A DNA stretch of 64,000 nt from Pegea sp. RAD2-039 (taxonomy: Eukaryota > Chordata > Thaliacea > Salpida > Salpidae), in contig JAQGEQ010000097.1 in assembly GCA_034620365.1 (NCBI GenBank), positions 1 to 64,000 on the forward strand. The letters run 5' to 3'. Shown piece by piece: positions 47,581 to 58,350 of this stretch. The position numbers were made by a program, and so were the translations under genes. Positions within the stretch are counted from its first letter, which is position 1. Every line of letters starts with the position of its first letter. The notes below the pieces were generated by a model that saw only the letters and a list, made by a program, of their open reading frames with translations, was not told the DNA's origin and ran no database searches.

Positions 47581-49851
47581 ATGCCTCGAGTTACAATCAA
47601 AGGTGGTGTGTGGAGAAACACAGAAGATGAAATCTTAAAAGCTGCTGTAATGAAGTATGGACTGAACCAGTGGTCTAGGATCGCGTCCTTACTCCACAGA
47701 AAGTCCTCAAAACAATGTAAAGCTCGTTGGTATGATTGGCTTGATCCTAGCATCAAGAAGACAGAGTGGTCACGTGAGGAGGAAGAGAAACTTCTTCACA
47801 TGGCGAAATTGATGCCAACGCAGTGGAGGACAATTGCTCCAGTTGTCGGGCGCACCGCGGCTCAGTGTCTCGAACATTATCAGTATTTAATCAATAAAAG
47901 ATTAAATGGAGATGATGAAGTTGATGATCTTCGGAAGTTGAAGCCAGGAGAGATTGATCCTGCTCCGGAGACTAAACCAGCGCGTCCTGATCCTATTGAT
48001 ATGGATGAAGATGAGATTGAGATGTTGAGTGAGGCGCGCGCGCGTCTCGCGAACACACAAGGCAAGAAAGCGAAACGAAAAGCCCGCGAGAAGCAATTAG
48101 AAGAAGCTCGAAGACTCGCTTCGCTCCAAAAACGTCGCGAACTGAAAGCAGCTGGCATCGAAATGAAACGACGACGTCGAAAACGCGGTCGCATCGATTA
48201 CAACGCGGAAATTCCCTTCGAGAAGCAACCGCCCCCTGGTTTCCATGATACCACACACGAAGTGGTCGATACAGAGAATCCTAACTTCCGTCGTTTGCGT
48301 CAAGAACATTTGGACAAAGAAACGCGACGCGAGAAAGAACAACGCGCTAGTAAAAGCGATCAGAAGCGCGCTGAACAGAAGCAGATGACGTCACTACTCA
48401 AAGATAGCCAGCAGGGGGCGCCGGTGAGGAAACGCTCAAAGCTTGTACTTCCAGCTCCTCAGATTTCGGATGTTGAGTTGGAAGAAGTGATTAAAGCTGG
48501 TCAAGTTGCACAGATGACGTCATCGGATCCAGATTCGCTACTCGCCGCTGATTACAGCGATTCGTATGTGTCGTCACAACTTCGAACACCGATGGCGACT
48601 GATGATAGGATTATGCAAGAAGCGATGGCGATTATGCAAATGACTAACGTCGACACGCCACTAAAAGGCGGTTTGAACACCGCGATCGAAGCCGATTTCA
48701 AATCGCGTCCAAACGACACGAAACTTCGATTACAAACGCCCAATACAATTCTCACGCCCCAAGTGGCTTCAACTTCAGGGGAAACCCCCAAACTGACCAC
48801 TCCCATTCATGATAAACTGAACATCAATCGATACGACGCGACGCCGATCGAACGCGAAGAAGAAAAGCGTCAAATACGTCACACCCTCGCATCACTACCT
48901 GATCCCACAAACAACTTCGAAATCGTTCTTCCAGAAGATACTCAAGAAGGTGATGAAGATCATGAAGTAACAGCTAAAGATATGGTTGAAGATGCGGCTG
49001 ATATCGAAGCAAAGCGCCAGCAAGCAGAAGAAGATGCTGAGAGAAGGAGACTCGCGAAAAGACATGCGGCAGTTCGAGCCTCGCTTCCTCGCCCAACTCT
49101 CATCAACGAGTCGATTGTTCGAAGCAATTTACATCAATTAGATGAATTGCAAATGGCGGAAGAAGTGATCAAGCGGGAGATGTTATCGATGCTTCATTAT
49201 GACGTCATCAACCATCCAGCAGCCAATCAGATGAAAGCAAAGAGTAAGACTGTCGCGGACGGTATCCAGCCGTATGACGTCACAATCACTAGTGACGAGA
49301 TGTCGTCTGCAAGATCGATGCTGGAAGCGGAAGTGGAAGCGATGAAGGAAGCAGAACCGATGACGTATACAGAAGACGCGTTCCAACGCGATTACAAGAA
49401 CGCGTGGCAAGAGTTCTTCCCGAGGCTTCTTTATTTGCATCACGAGATGCGATATACTCGCGTGAATAAAAACGCGAAAAGTTCCAACAAAGATCGCGTC
49501 GAATCGCTGTCGAAAGATCTTCAAGTTAATTACAAGCATATGACGCGCGAAGCTCATAGCGCGGGAAAGCTGGAAAAAAAGCTGAAGGTGTTGACAGCGG
49601 GTTACCAAGCGCGAAGTAATCTGATTCAGAAGCAAATCTCTGAGACTTTTGATTCATTTCACAACTCCAGGATTCAACTAAATACTTTCGAATCACTTCT
49701 CGTCGTTGAACAAGTTGCGATCAAGAAGCGCATGAAAGAAGCAGAAGAAGCGGTGCGCATTCAAGTGGAACGGGAAGATATTCTTCAAGAACGATATGGT
49801 TCTCTGGTTGGTCAATTAGCTGAGTTGGCGATGACCAATGGTGACCAGTGA
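47581..49851 (+). CDS. CDC5L: cell division cycle 5-like, core of the Prp19 (NineTeen) splicing complex
   Basis: An intronless gene of 756 residues (human about 800). The N-terminus has two Myb/SANT repeats: GGVWRNTEDEILKAAVMKYG, WSRIASLLHRKSSKQCKARW, then EWSREEEEKLLHMAKLMPTQ and WRTIAPVVGRTAAQCLEHYQ. Next are the conserved GEIDPAPETKPARPD, DMDEDEIEMLSEARARLANT, and a basic nuclear-localisation region KRRELKAAGIEMKRRRRKRG with RIDYNAEIPFEKQPPPGFHD. The middle is Thr-Pro rich (TPMATDD, LTPQVAST), like the region phosphorylated by CDKs. The C-terminal 200 residues are coiled coil, which in the family contacts Plrg1 and Prp19. It acts in catalytic activation of the spliceosome. The gene is clearly more GC- and CpG-rich than its surroundings. 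Confidence 0.97.
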   Translation: MPRVTIKGGVWRNTEDEILKAAVMKYGLNQWSRIASLLHRKSSKQCKARWYDWLDPSIKKTEWSREEEEKLLHMAKLMPTQWRTIAPVVGRTAAQCLEHYQYLINKRLNGDDEVDDLRKLKPGEIDPAPETKPARPDPIDMDEDEIEMLSEARARLANTQGKKAKRKAREKQLEEARRLASLQKRRELKAAGIEMKRRRRKRGRIDYNAEIPFEKQPPPGFHDTTHEVVDTENPNFRRLRQEHLDKETRREKEQRASKSDQKRAEQKQMTSLLKDSQQGAPVRKRSKLVLPAPQISDVELEEVIKAGQVAQMTSSDPDSLLAADYSDSYVSSQLRTPMATDDRIMQEAMAIMQMTNVDTPLKGGLNTAIEADFKSRPNDTKLRLQTPNTILTPQVASTSGETPKLTTPIHDKLNINRYDATPIEREEEKRQIRHTLASLPDPTNNFEIVLPEDTQEGDEDHEVTAKDMVEDAADIEAKRQQAEEDAERRRLAKRHAAVRASLPRPTLINESIVRSNLHQLDELQMAEEVIKREMLSMLHYDVINHPAANQMKAKSKTVADGIQPYDVTITSDEMSSARSMLEAEVEAMKEAEPMTYTEDAFQRDYKNAWQEFFPRLLYLHHEMRYTRVNKNAKSSNKDRVESLSKDLQVNYKHMTREAHSAGKLEKKLKVLTAGYQARSNLIQKQISETFDSFHNSRIQLNTFESLLVVEQVAIKKRMKEAEEAVRIQVEREDILQERYGSLVGQLAELAMTNGDQ

Positions 49852-50208
49852 CGCTGCCTCATTTGCATAAAATCGCGCGTTACGGTTTTATGATTAGAAA
49901 TAAATTGTAAGAATTGATGATGACGTCAGTGATGACGTAGTTAAAGGTTTCATTTGGTTGTGAATAAATCGTTCTTAGATAAATAAAAAAAAATGATTTC
50001 AACTTTGAGAAAGTTTTGTGAAATTTTTTAAATCAGTTTTAGAACAGAAATTTATTTCAAATTTCTCAAAATCACAAACAGTTTTTTAGGAATTTTATTT
50101 TTAAAACAAATTCTCTGCAGTTTTATCTTCAAATCAAGAAACAGAAATTGAGAAATTTAAATTTTATTTTCTGCTGAGAATTGAACGATTTTTAACATAA
50201 ATAAATCA
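49852..50208. other. convergent 3' flanks of CDC5L and NDUFA7
   Basis: Short intergenic region between a plus-strand and a minus-strand gene. TGACGTCA occurs near 49920 and a related half-site soon after. An AATAAA at about 49962-49967 and another near 49980 suit polyadenylation of CDC5L. Confidence 0.5.
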
Positions 50209-50886
50209 TCAAGTCAGATGAGGCTCATCTTTAGAAATAGTCCATTTCAGGGAAACACCCGGAGTTGGAAAAGACACAGAAGAATCTGATTCACATTCGG
50301 ATCTAGAAAAGTTCATTTTAGAAACTTATCAGATGGAAGATATTGTTACTTTTGGGAGCCATCTTCTATTTGTTTGATGGAAGCAGAGATTAATGTTGAA
50401 GGTTCAACTTCTCTTCGTGAGTCTCTCATGTAATAGTAATTGTTTGAAAGCTTGTGATTGACTCCAGGAGGCAGATTTGGTTGTGGAGGTGATCTGAGAT
50501 ACATGAAATCACTTTAAAATAGTAGTTTGTAGATCATATTTTTATTTATCTGACAAACTAATAAATAAATTTAAATATTTGATGTTTCTATAAGTTTTTG
50601 ACAAAAGTTCACATTAAGAATCTAAAAAAGTTGTTTAATTATCAAATCTATAGTTTGATCACGTGACAAAATTACCTTGAAGATAAATCTTCTTTATAAC
50701 GAAGCCACATCTGGCTTCTTCTCTGAAATCATCAAACTTAAGATCAAAATTTAAAAATATAAGATGAGCTAATTAATGTGGATCACAGTGAAATTGGACA
50801 AAGAAATTAAACACAAATTCAAATTTAAAACTTACCAGACCAAGCCATTCTGTAACAGCTTTAATAATTGGAGTCTGTTTACTCAT
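50209..50886 (-). CDS. NDUFA7: NADH dehydrogenase (complex I) accessory subunit A7 / B14.5a
   Basis: Four minus-strand exons (50836-50886, 50676-50722, 50350-50493, 50209-50302) join in frame to 111 residues (human 113). The N-terminus is MSKQTPIIKAVTEWLGL, then MWLRYKEDLSSRSPPQPNLP, the diagnostic GVNHKLSNNYYYMRDSRREV, an EPSTLISAS segment, and the C-terminal PTPGVSLKWTISKDEPHL that matches the family's conserved end. It is a supernumerary subunit of mitochondrial respiratory complex I. Intron 3 begins right after GSQK with GTAACA, so without splicing a stop codon follows directly. The gene starts 84 nt after the stop of RMI2 on the same strand, with a splice acceptor-like 'atacttttag' between them (AG at 50911-50910), suggesting that it is the second gene of an operon. 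Confidence 0.92.
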
Positions 50887-50970
50887 ACTTACAATCTATC
50901 AACAGAAACCTAAAAGTATAAAAAAGTAATTTTCAACTAAACTAAATAATTCTAAACAAAAATTTAACAA

Positions 50971-51477
50971 TTAAAGAAGCATCGTTTTAACTTTTAAAAC
51001 AGCTTTCTGAGCTTCTAAAACCTCATTATTCCAAATAGTTCCTTTACTACAAATAGAATCTTTATCAACAACAGTTATTTTCAACGATTTTAACTTTGCA
51101 AATAACCGCAGAGGGCCATTATAGTTAATATTCCAAGCAGGGTTTAAAGGTATTTCACCAGCGCGTGAGATATAACCAATAACCATCACAAAATCTCCAA
51201 CTTTCACATTACTATTGTTTGATGTTTTCAGCCCTGAGATAATTGCTAGACCTGTACTATCATTTAAGATGAAATTATCAGAACTAATTTGAATAATTGT
51301 TCCTTGTATCCACACATTTGTAATTGGAACAAAAAATGGTTTTGAATTTTTGTTTTGGAAGTTAATATCCCAAACTTTATAACTTTCTTTACCTTTATTC
51401 ATATTATTTGAGACTTTGACATTTTCAAATTGTTTTAATAAAAGTTTATAAACTGGTAAACTTGTTATAACTGACAT
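50971..51477 (-). CDS. RMI2: RecQ-mediated genome instability protein 2 (OB fold)
   Basis: A single exon of 168 residues. The OB-fold core reads VWIQGTIIQISSDNFILNDS, GLAIISGL and VKVGDFVMVIGYI, and the C-terminal helix has IWNNEVLEAQKAVL. These match the VW-QG, D-SG, V-GKYVMV-G and MWE-EV blocks of RMI2. In animals RMI2 pairs with RMI1 in the BLM-TOP3A dissolvasome that removes double Holliday junctions. The protein is slightly longer than human RMI2 (147) and the N-terminal 50 residues are not conserved. The start Met at 51477 follows a splice-like 'cttttag' by 45 nt. It lies 84 nt upstream of NDUFA7 on the same strand. The OB-fold evidence is firm, the RMI2 identity good but not certain. 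Confidence 0.8.
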   Translation of the reverse strand: MSVITSLPVYKLLLKQFENVKVSNNMNKGKESYKVWDINFQNKNSKPFFVPITNVWIQGTIIQISSDNFILNDSTGLAIISGLKTSNNSNVKVGDFVMVIGYISRAGEIPLNPAWNINYNGPLRLFAKLKSLKITVVDKDSICSKGTIWNNEVLEAQKAVLKVKTMLL

Positions 51478-51530
51478 GACACAATTTTAAATAAAATTCT
51501 TTTCTATTTAAAACTTTAATCAGCTAAAAG

Positions 51531-54240
51531 AAAAATATAAAAAATTATTAAATTAATTTAAAAATACTAATTATATAAATTAGTTATCATAATAAATATT
51601 TTGAAAATAAATAAATTTATTCGTTTTAAAGAAAGTTAAAGTACTTTTAAAATACTTTTTTAAATACTACTTAAAGTTGATTTATTGCTTATTTCAACAC
51701 AAATAATAATTCTATAAATTATTTAATCTATAAATATATAAGCTTAAAAAATAGTTAAACTACAAAAATTTAACACAAAATTAAGATTAAATAAACAATT
51801 ATTTATCAAATATGAAATATTTAAATTATTTATATTTAAATTATCACTGGGAAATTTCAAAAACAAGCAAAAAAAAGTTAATAAAATTAGATATCAATAA
51901 AATTAAATGTAAAATATTTGAAAATACTTGGAGTTTTAGCCAAATAAATAAAAAAAAAGATGCAATTGATGTATATTTTAAAACATATTCAAAAATCTTT
52001 AGTATGGTGTAAATATAACATTAATTAAATCTAACAAAAGTTCTCAATTTCAAACTTTCAATAATCAGACAACGAAGTTTATCTCAACAATAACATCTAC
52101 AAATTTAACCTACGTTAAGTTCAAATTTGGATTTTGACAAATTGTGCAAAAAAGCATAAACTAAAAAAAACATAATTGTAAAAAAATATATATCGTTTAA
52201 ATTTCAGAATATATTAAAGGTTCAACAAAACAAAGCTTTAATTAATAAAAAATAGGTTCCAACACATTTGCAACTTTTTAGTATAAACAAGATTGGTTTA
52301 AACTACCTGAAAAATGCTAACTAAAAATAATCACTAAAATAACTAAAATAAATGCAACTAAAATAGTTTCTCTCTATCCTTTTATATATGGTTGATCAAA
52401 GTATCATTTCACATGTATAGTCACTATTATATATAAAGGAGCTTAGAGCACACGCTATCTACAAAAACATTTTTATTGTGCTATTAAATATTAGATCAAA
52501 ATTTGTTATCTAAGTTTTAGTGATATTAACTGTTTGTTTCATGATAAAAATAAAATAGTTTAGAGATGAAAATGATAAACTTAAATACTATATTATTGAG
52601 GAAAATCAAATTTTTAATTTAAGAATTTAAATTAAATGAAGTTAATTCCTTAAAAGGAAAACAAAGAAGTGATTATATAAAGCTCTCATTAAAGATTCTT
52701 TTGAAAATCAACGGAGTCTGAATCTATCAATGAAGTGACAAAAATGATTTTTAAACTTGAGACTAATTAAAGAAACAGTGTCACCATTTGAAACGTTAGA
52801 AGTAAACCGTTGAAGTTTATATGTTAGTTTATACAAACTTTTGTCTTTTAAACTTTTGGAAATACGTATAGATGTAAAAACCAATTTACGCTTTAAAGAA
52901 TAGTTTAAAAACTTTAATTTTTTCAAACTGTTTTCAATAATTAAGGAATATCACGAATAAACCAAAACCTTAAGCTTTAAAAACTCCTCGACCGATTACT
53001 ATAAGTTTAAAATAACTGGTCTATTTAAAAGTCGAAAGTGCTAAGGACTCATGCTTTTAACATACGCATAAAGAACTAATTGCTCAGTTTTAATGATAAC
53101 GATATTTATTAGTTGAAGTATCAACCGATAATAGGCAACATTTTTATCAGGTTTTCCAAAAGATTTTATTTTTGACGATTTCTGTAAGTTGTTTTGTATC
53201 TAATTTATTTTTAACTTGTTATAATCCAAAGTTGTTGTTAAAATAAAATATCAATAAGAATTTTTTTCAAAAAAACTCTGAATTGTTGACAACTGGGACG
53301 ACTAAATTGTACTTTTTTATCCTTGATTATTTTGCAAGGTGATATTTAATGTAATAAATCTTAATTCTAGCAATTAAAAAGTTCGTAAAAATTGAGTTGA
53401 CAGTTTTATATAAAAATTTATTTATTTGTTTTTATTTCTAAAAAAAGTTTTTTCTTTTGTAACTTTAAAAGTTGTTGTTTTTTGAAAACTTTCTTAAAGA
53501 TAGATTATCTTAATTCGTTTCGTATTAATGTGAATTTTAAAATTGTTTTTAATAACAATAATTTCTTAGATCAAGCATATAATTTATCGTAAAACATTTG
53601 TATCTATTTAATCTTTTATAGCAAAGTTTTATTGAGAGTTTTAAATTACATTTGCAGATAAAAAGAGACTAATTGAATACTTTTGTTTATAAATTTCATT
53701 ACACTTAATTCATTGGGATTTTTATTTAAGATTTATTATAAACATTATCATCTATTAAAATTTAATTTAGATTTTGTTGAAATTATTTTAATCTTGTACA
53801 AATTATGAATGAAATAATAAGTTTGTTATTGAAAGGTTCTTCTTATTTTTTTACTTTAAGCTTTTAGAATTATAAATTAAACTTCTAAAATGTATTTTAA
53901 TGTTTTCATAATTTTATTTTTAATTTAGTGAAAATTTAGTTAAAATAATTAACTATATATTCTCTTATTTTTTAAACTTGATATATTGAGTTAATTTATT
54001 ATTATTTAAATATATTTTAATAAAAAAATAGTTTTTTAATGTTATCTTCAATCATCTAAGTCTTAATGGAAACACAATACTTTAATTAAATCTGAAATTT
54101 TGTATCTAAATGTTTACTAGCAACTAATTCTTAGTATTAGTCAAAATAATAAGCTATTTATAAGCCTATGTATTATCTTTCATTCATTTTAACTTCTTGT
54201 TTAAATGATTATTTTGAATTAAACAAAAAATATTTTTTCA
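51531..54240. other. non-coding AT-rich stretch
   Basis: About 2.7 kb between the divergently arranged RMI2 (-) and succinyl-CoA ligase (+) genes. No exon, RNA gene or tandem array supported. A palindromic 'ttttcattt/aaatgaaaa'-type low-complexity background dominates. Confidence 0.35.
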
Positions 54241-54275
54241 GAAATTTACTTATCTAATATCTACTTTGTTTCAAA

Positions 54276-57089
54276 ATGTCGGCTTTAAAAGGAATTAAAC
54301 CTTTCCAGTTTGGAAAGAATATCATCTCTCTTCTAAACACACAAGTAACATTTTTGTTAATTACTATTTAAATGATAAGAAAAAATACTTTAAATTTCAT
54401 AATTTCAAGTTGTAGGTACTTTGATTAAGTCTTTTATTTATGTCACTTAATTCTGTGTATATCAACCTTTATTTTTGTTTTTTGTTACTCTCAAAGTAAT
54501 TTACAAGTTGATATATAATTGAGGTATCTGAGTTTATATCATAAATTTTACTTTTGAAGTTGGCAATATTCAATAAGTTTCTTAAAAACTGTTTGTTTAT
54601 ACTTCTTCAAATTACTTTGTTTATTTAATTAGTTTGTATTTGATAAGTTATTCAATTAATAATCTTTTAAACTTGTCATATATTAACTTTATATTAGTTA
54701 ATGATAAGTTTTCAAGATTATTATTTTACATAAAAAGGTTTTAGAGTTTTCATTAATTTCCTAGCTGATAATGTAAATTAAGAAATAAATATTAAACTTT
54801 TGTAATAATTTTAATTAAAAATTTGGCAAAAAAGCTTACTGATAAAATGTTCTTAATAAATTTAATTAGTTAATTCATATTTTATGAATAAATTACTATA
54901 TCTTAACAAATTTTTATTTATTTTGAAGCTTAACATAACAATTAAAAGATTATTTACATCTAAAACACTTTTATTTTTCAGAATTCTTTGTGTGGCGTTA
55001 CAAGCAGAAGGCTTCTGAATTTACAAGAATATCAGAGTAAAGGACTTATGAAAGATTACTGTGTGAATGTCCAGAAGTTCCATATCGTTGATAATCATCA
55101 AGAAAGCCTTGTTGCTGCTAATAGTCTATGTAATTGACTAAATAAGTTTGAACTTAACTACAAGTCCTGCATTTCTGCTAAAATTATCTGCAGTTGTTTA
55201 CATTAAAAAAAAATTTACTTCATTCAACAAATTTCATTAAATGTTTTATGTTTAATTACTTTGTTAAATATTTGATGTTTACTTTCATAACTGAAACTAA
55301 CAAAAGAAGTTAATCATTCACCAAACTCAACAATTATCTTTCTAGTGAATGATTGTGCCAAAGAACTTGTAATTAAAGCCATGATCTTAGCTGGTGGAAG
55401 AGGTAAAGGACATTTTGATAGTGGATTGAAAGGTGGTGTACATCTCACAAAAGATGCAAATAAAGTCCCTGATCTTTGTAAAGGGATGCTTGGTTACCGA
55501 TTGGTAACTAAACAAACTCCTCCAGATGGCGTTAAAGTGAACAAGGTAACTGCTGCTGTAGGTTTCAGATATTTCCTTTTCAAACTTTCAATTTATTTCC
55601 ACTTTTACATTCTTAAAACCATAATTTGAAAAGTATCTGAAAATATTAAAGAAGTTTCTCCTGTTGAAGGTGATGATAGCTCAGGCCCTTGACATCACCA
55701 GAGAGACTTATTTTGCCATCTTGATGGACAGGGAACACAACGGACCGGTCATGGTCGGTAGCCCTGCCGGAGGAATGGATATAGAAGAGGTCGCTGAGAA
55801 GACACCAGAACTGATTTTCAAGGTTTGAGATCTACATCAGTTCCTGATCTCTACAATGATTGATCTTCTAGCAAGCAATCGACATCAATGTTGGAATGAC
55901 AGATGAACAAGCTCTTCAGATGGCTGCAAATTTACAATTTTCAGGACACAAACAGAAAGATGCTGCAGATCAGATCAAGAAGTTGTATCAGTTGTTCCTG
56001 GATGTAGATGCTACTCAAGTTGAGATCAATCCATTCGGAGAGACTGATGACGGAGAAGGTAACGTGACGTCATCAGCTCTTTTAACATGACGTCATCACT
56101 ACTTCTAACATGACGTCATCACCTCTTCTAACATGACATCATCACCTCTTTTAGCATGACGTCATCACTACTTCTAACATGACGTCATCACCTCTTCTAA
56201 CATGACGTCATCACTACTTCCAACATGACGTCATCATCTCTTCTAACATGACGTCATCATCTCTTCTAACATGACGTCATCATCTCTTCTAACATGACGT
56301 CATCACCTCTTCTAACATGACGTCATCACTACTTCTAACATGACGTCATCACTACTTCTAACATGACGTCATCGCCTCTTCTAACATGACGTCATCACCT
56401 TTTCTAACATGACGTCATCACCTCTTCTAACATGACGTCATCACTTTTTAGTTGTTTGCTTCGACGCGAAAATGAACTTCGACGATAACGCGGAATTTCG
56501 TCAGAAGAAGATCTTTGAAATGGAAGATGACTCTGAGAGTGATCCGACGGAAGTTGAAGCCTCCAAGAGTGGATTGAGTTACATCTCGATGGATGGAAAC
56601 ATCGCGTGTTTGGTGAATGGAGCTGGGCTTGCCATGGCAACCATGGATATGATTCAACATTGTGGCGGGAAGCCTGCAAACTTCCTTGATCTTGGAGGTG
56701 GAGTTCAGGAAGATCAAGTCTTCAAAGCTTTTGAGATCATCAAAACTGTGGATCAGGTAAAGATCAGATCAATTTGAAGATCGGAAATTGAAGATGTTTG
56801 TTGAAAGGTTGAAGCGATCTTAGTGAACATCTTTGGAGGAATCGTCAATTGCATCACAATCGCTAATGGGATCGTGAAAGCTGGAAGAGAGCTCGACATC
56901 AAGGTCCCTCTAGTGGTCAGACTTGAAGGTTTCGACTTCTCAATTTCTCGCGTCTTCTTTAAAACTAAATTTTTAGGTTCAAATGTGAATGAAGCAAAAA
57001 AGATCTTAGAAAATAGCGGATTGCCCATCACTTCGGCATCTGGGTTCGGGGACGCGGCCCAAAAAGTGGTCCAGTCCATCTCTTGTTAA
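54276..57089 (+). CDS. SUCLG2: succinyl-CoA ligase beta subunit, GTP-forming type, mitochondrial
   Basis: Eight exons join in frame (54276-54344, 54982-55129, 55346-55545, 55670-55822, 55872-56058, 56452-56756, 56808-56928, 56977-57089), giving 431 residues, as in animal SUCLG2 (about 432). The N-terminus ([20 protein letters not shown]) is basic and hydrophobic, suiting a mitochondrial presequence. Then come the ATP-grasp domain ([48 protein letters not shown]), the nucleotide/metal site [13 protein letters not shown], and the ligase domain ([75 protein letters not shown]). It makes GTP from succinyl-CoA in the TCA cycle with the alpha subunit. GTP rather than ATP specificity is inferred from overall resemblance. 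Intron 5 is wholly a tandem array (56064-56451). Confidence 0.95.
56061..56451 (+). repeat. 23-bp tandem array of TGACGTCA (CRE-type) sites filling an intron
   Basis: About 17 units of 23 bp with the pattern 'acatgacgtcatca' plus a variable 'cctcttcta', 'ctacttcta' or 'tctcttcta' part. The palindrome TGACGTCA is intact in all units but one (TGACATCA near 56136). The array starts at the 5' splice site (the first unit overlaps GTAACGTGACGTCA) and ends in the functional acceptor 'catcactttttag'. TGACGTCA is the consensus for CREB/ATF bZIP factors. Whether it is bound here is unknown. Confidence 0.95.
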
Positions 57090-58080
57090 AATATTTCATC
57101 TATTTAATTCAAAGTAGAAATCCGAAGGACTATTTTGGGATTGTTTATATCGATTGCTTTTGATGAGTTTTCTTCACTTCTTCTATTTCTTCGTTTGATT
57201 CTTTTCAAATGAAATAATTCTTTTGTATTTTCAATTTTAGTAAATTAGCTTTCTATCTAATGTTCGATAATTTAAGGAACTTTCTTGAAATCATATAAAT
57301 TATTTTGAAATGTTTTTTTGTAATTACAAATATTTAAATTAGAATTTTTGGTGAAATGTTTTATTTCTTGCGTCAATAAAAAAAATGAAGTTTTAGATTT
57401 GATATTTTCAGCCAATCAGAAGTCAGTTAGCTTCTCGATTACATTGAGGCACTTGAAAGACTTTTATTGGCTTCATTGGTGGTTATTGCTGTAAAATTTG
57501 AAGTAATAAAAACATTTAATCTTTTTGTTGCTAAACAATAATTAACCGATTTATTCCTAAATCTTTAAATGTTTTTATTTCCTTGATGTAGAATTATTTA
57601 TTATCTTTTTTAAGACTTGTTTTATCAAATACTTATTTTGGGAAAACTTAGATTTATGTAATAATATGATAGCTACAAATGATTACTATTACCTTAAAAA
57701 GGTAAAAAATATCTTCTTTTAACAGCTGTAAGCTTGATATGCAAATTTGATGCAACAATAATATTACCATTAAAAAATAATCAACAATAAATAAAGTTCA
57801 CTCAAATATCAACAAAATTTGTGGATTCATCTTGATTTGATGTTAGCGAGTCTTTTTTATTTATAAGTAGACTTTATTAGATGCTTTATCAAGATTATAT
57901 TTGAAATATACTAGAACTTTTGTTTATTTTGAAATTATTAAATCAGACTTTTCATAAGATCAGTAAGTAACTAAAACTATTATAATGAGCAAAATAGTCT
58001 GCTGAGACATTTGCAAATTATGTTATTAAGGTATGCTTCGGCAGAGAACGGTCATGCTGATTATAATTTGGAACTATTAA
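57090..58080. other. 3' flank of the succinyl-CoA ligase gene
   Basis: No further gene supported. Confidence 0.35.
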
Positions 58081-58084
58081 AAAC

Positions 58085-58350
58085 CTTTTTTCTATACTTC
58101 AGTTGCTTGCGGAGTAGTGAGTGCCATTCGAAGCGATCTGCTACGGTATCCTCCTAATTGCTGGTGTTGATGTTGAGCGATTTCATATCGCGCTTAAGCG
58201 TATCGTTGAAACGAAGACAGGGACGGCCGATGATGCGTTTACCTTTTGATATTTCTTTAAACAACAGATTCTTTCAGATCTGTCCGACGGACGTGTCCCA
58301 GACAGAAACGCCGTTGCTTGACATTCTGTGCACTATTGTTAAGCTTCAAA
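58085..58350 (-). mobile_element. decayed LINE fragment (C-terminal end of an endonuclease/RT protein)
   Basis: The minus strand encodes, across frameshifts, KQRRFCLGHVRRTD, then GRPCLRFNDTLKRDMKSLNI and FEWHSLLRKQLK. The 'R--LGHVRRM', 'GRP-LRF-D--KRD-K' and 'W----RK-L' blocks are typical of the last part of ORF2 in RTE- or CR1-type LINEs. One in-frame TAG lies between the last two. The fragment is GC-richer than its surroundings. Confidence 0.65.

Noticed and set aside
47880-48806. Several minus-strand frames of 64-104 codons within CDC5L
   Set aside because: They are antisense shadows of a strongly supported, high-identity CDC5L exon that is comparatively GC-rich.
51812-52012. 66-codon Lys/Asn/Tyr-rich frame
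   Set aside because: Composition matches random AT-rich DNA and there is no promoter, splice or homology evidence.
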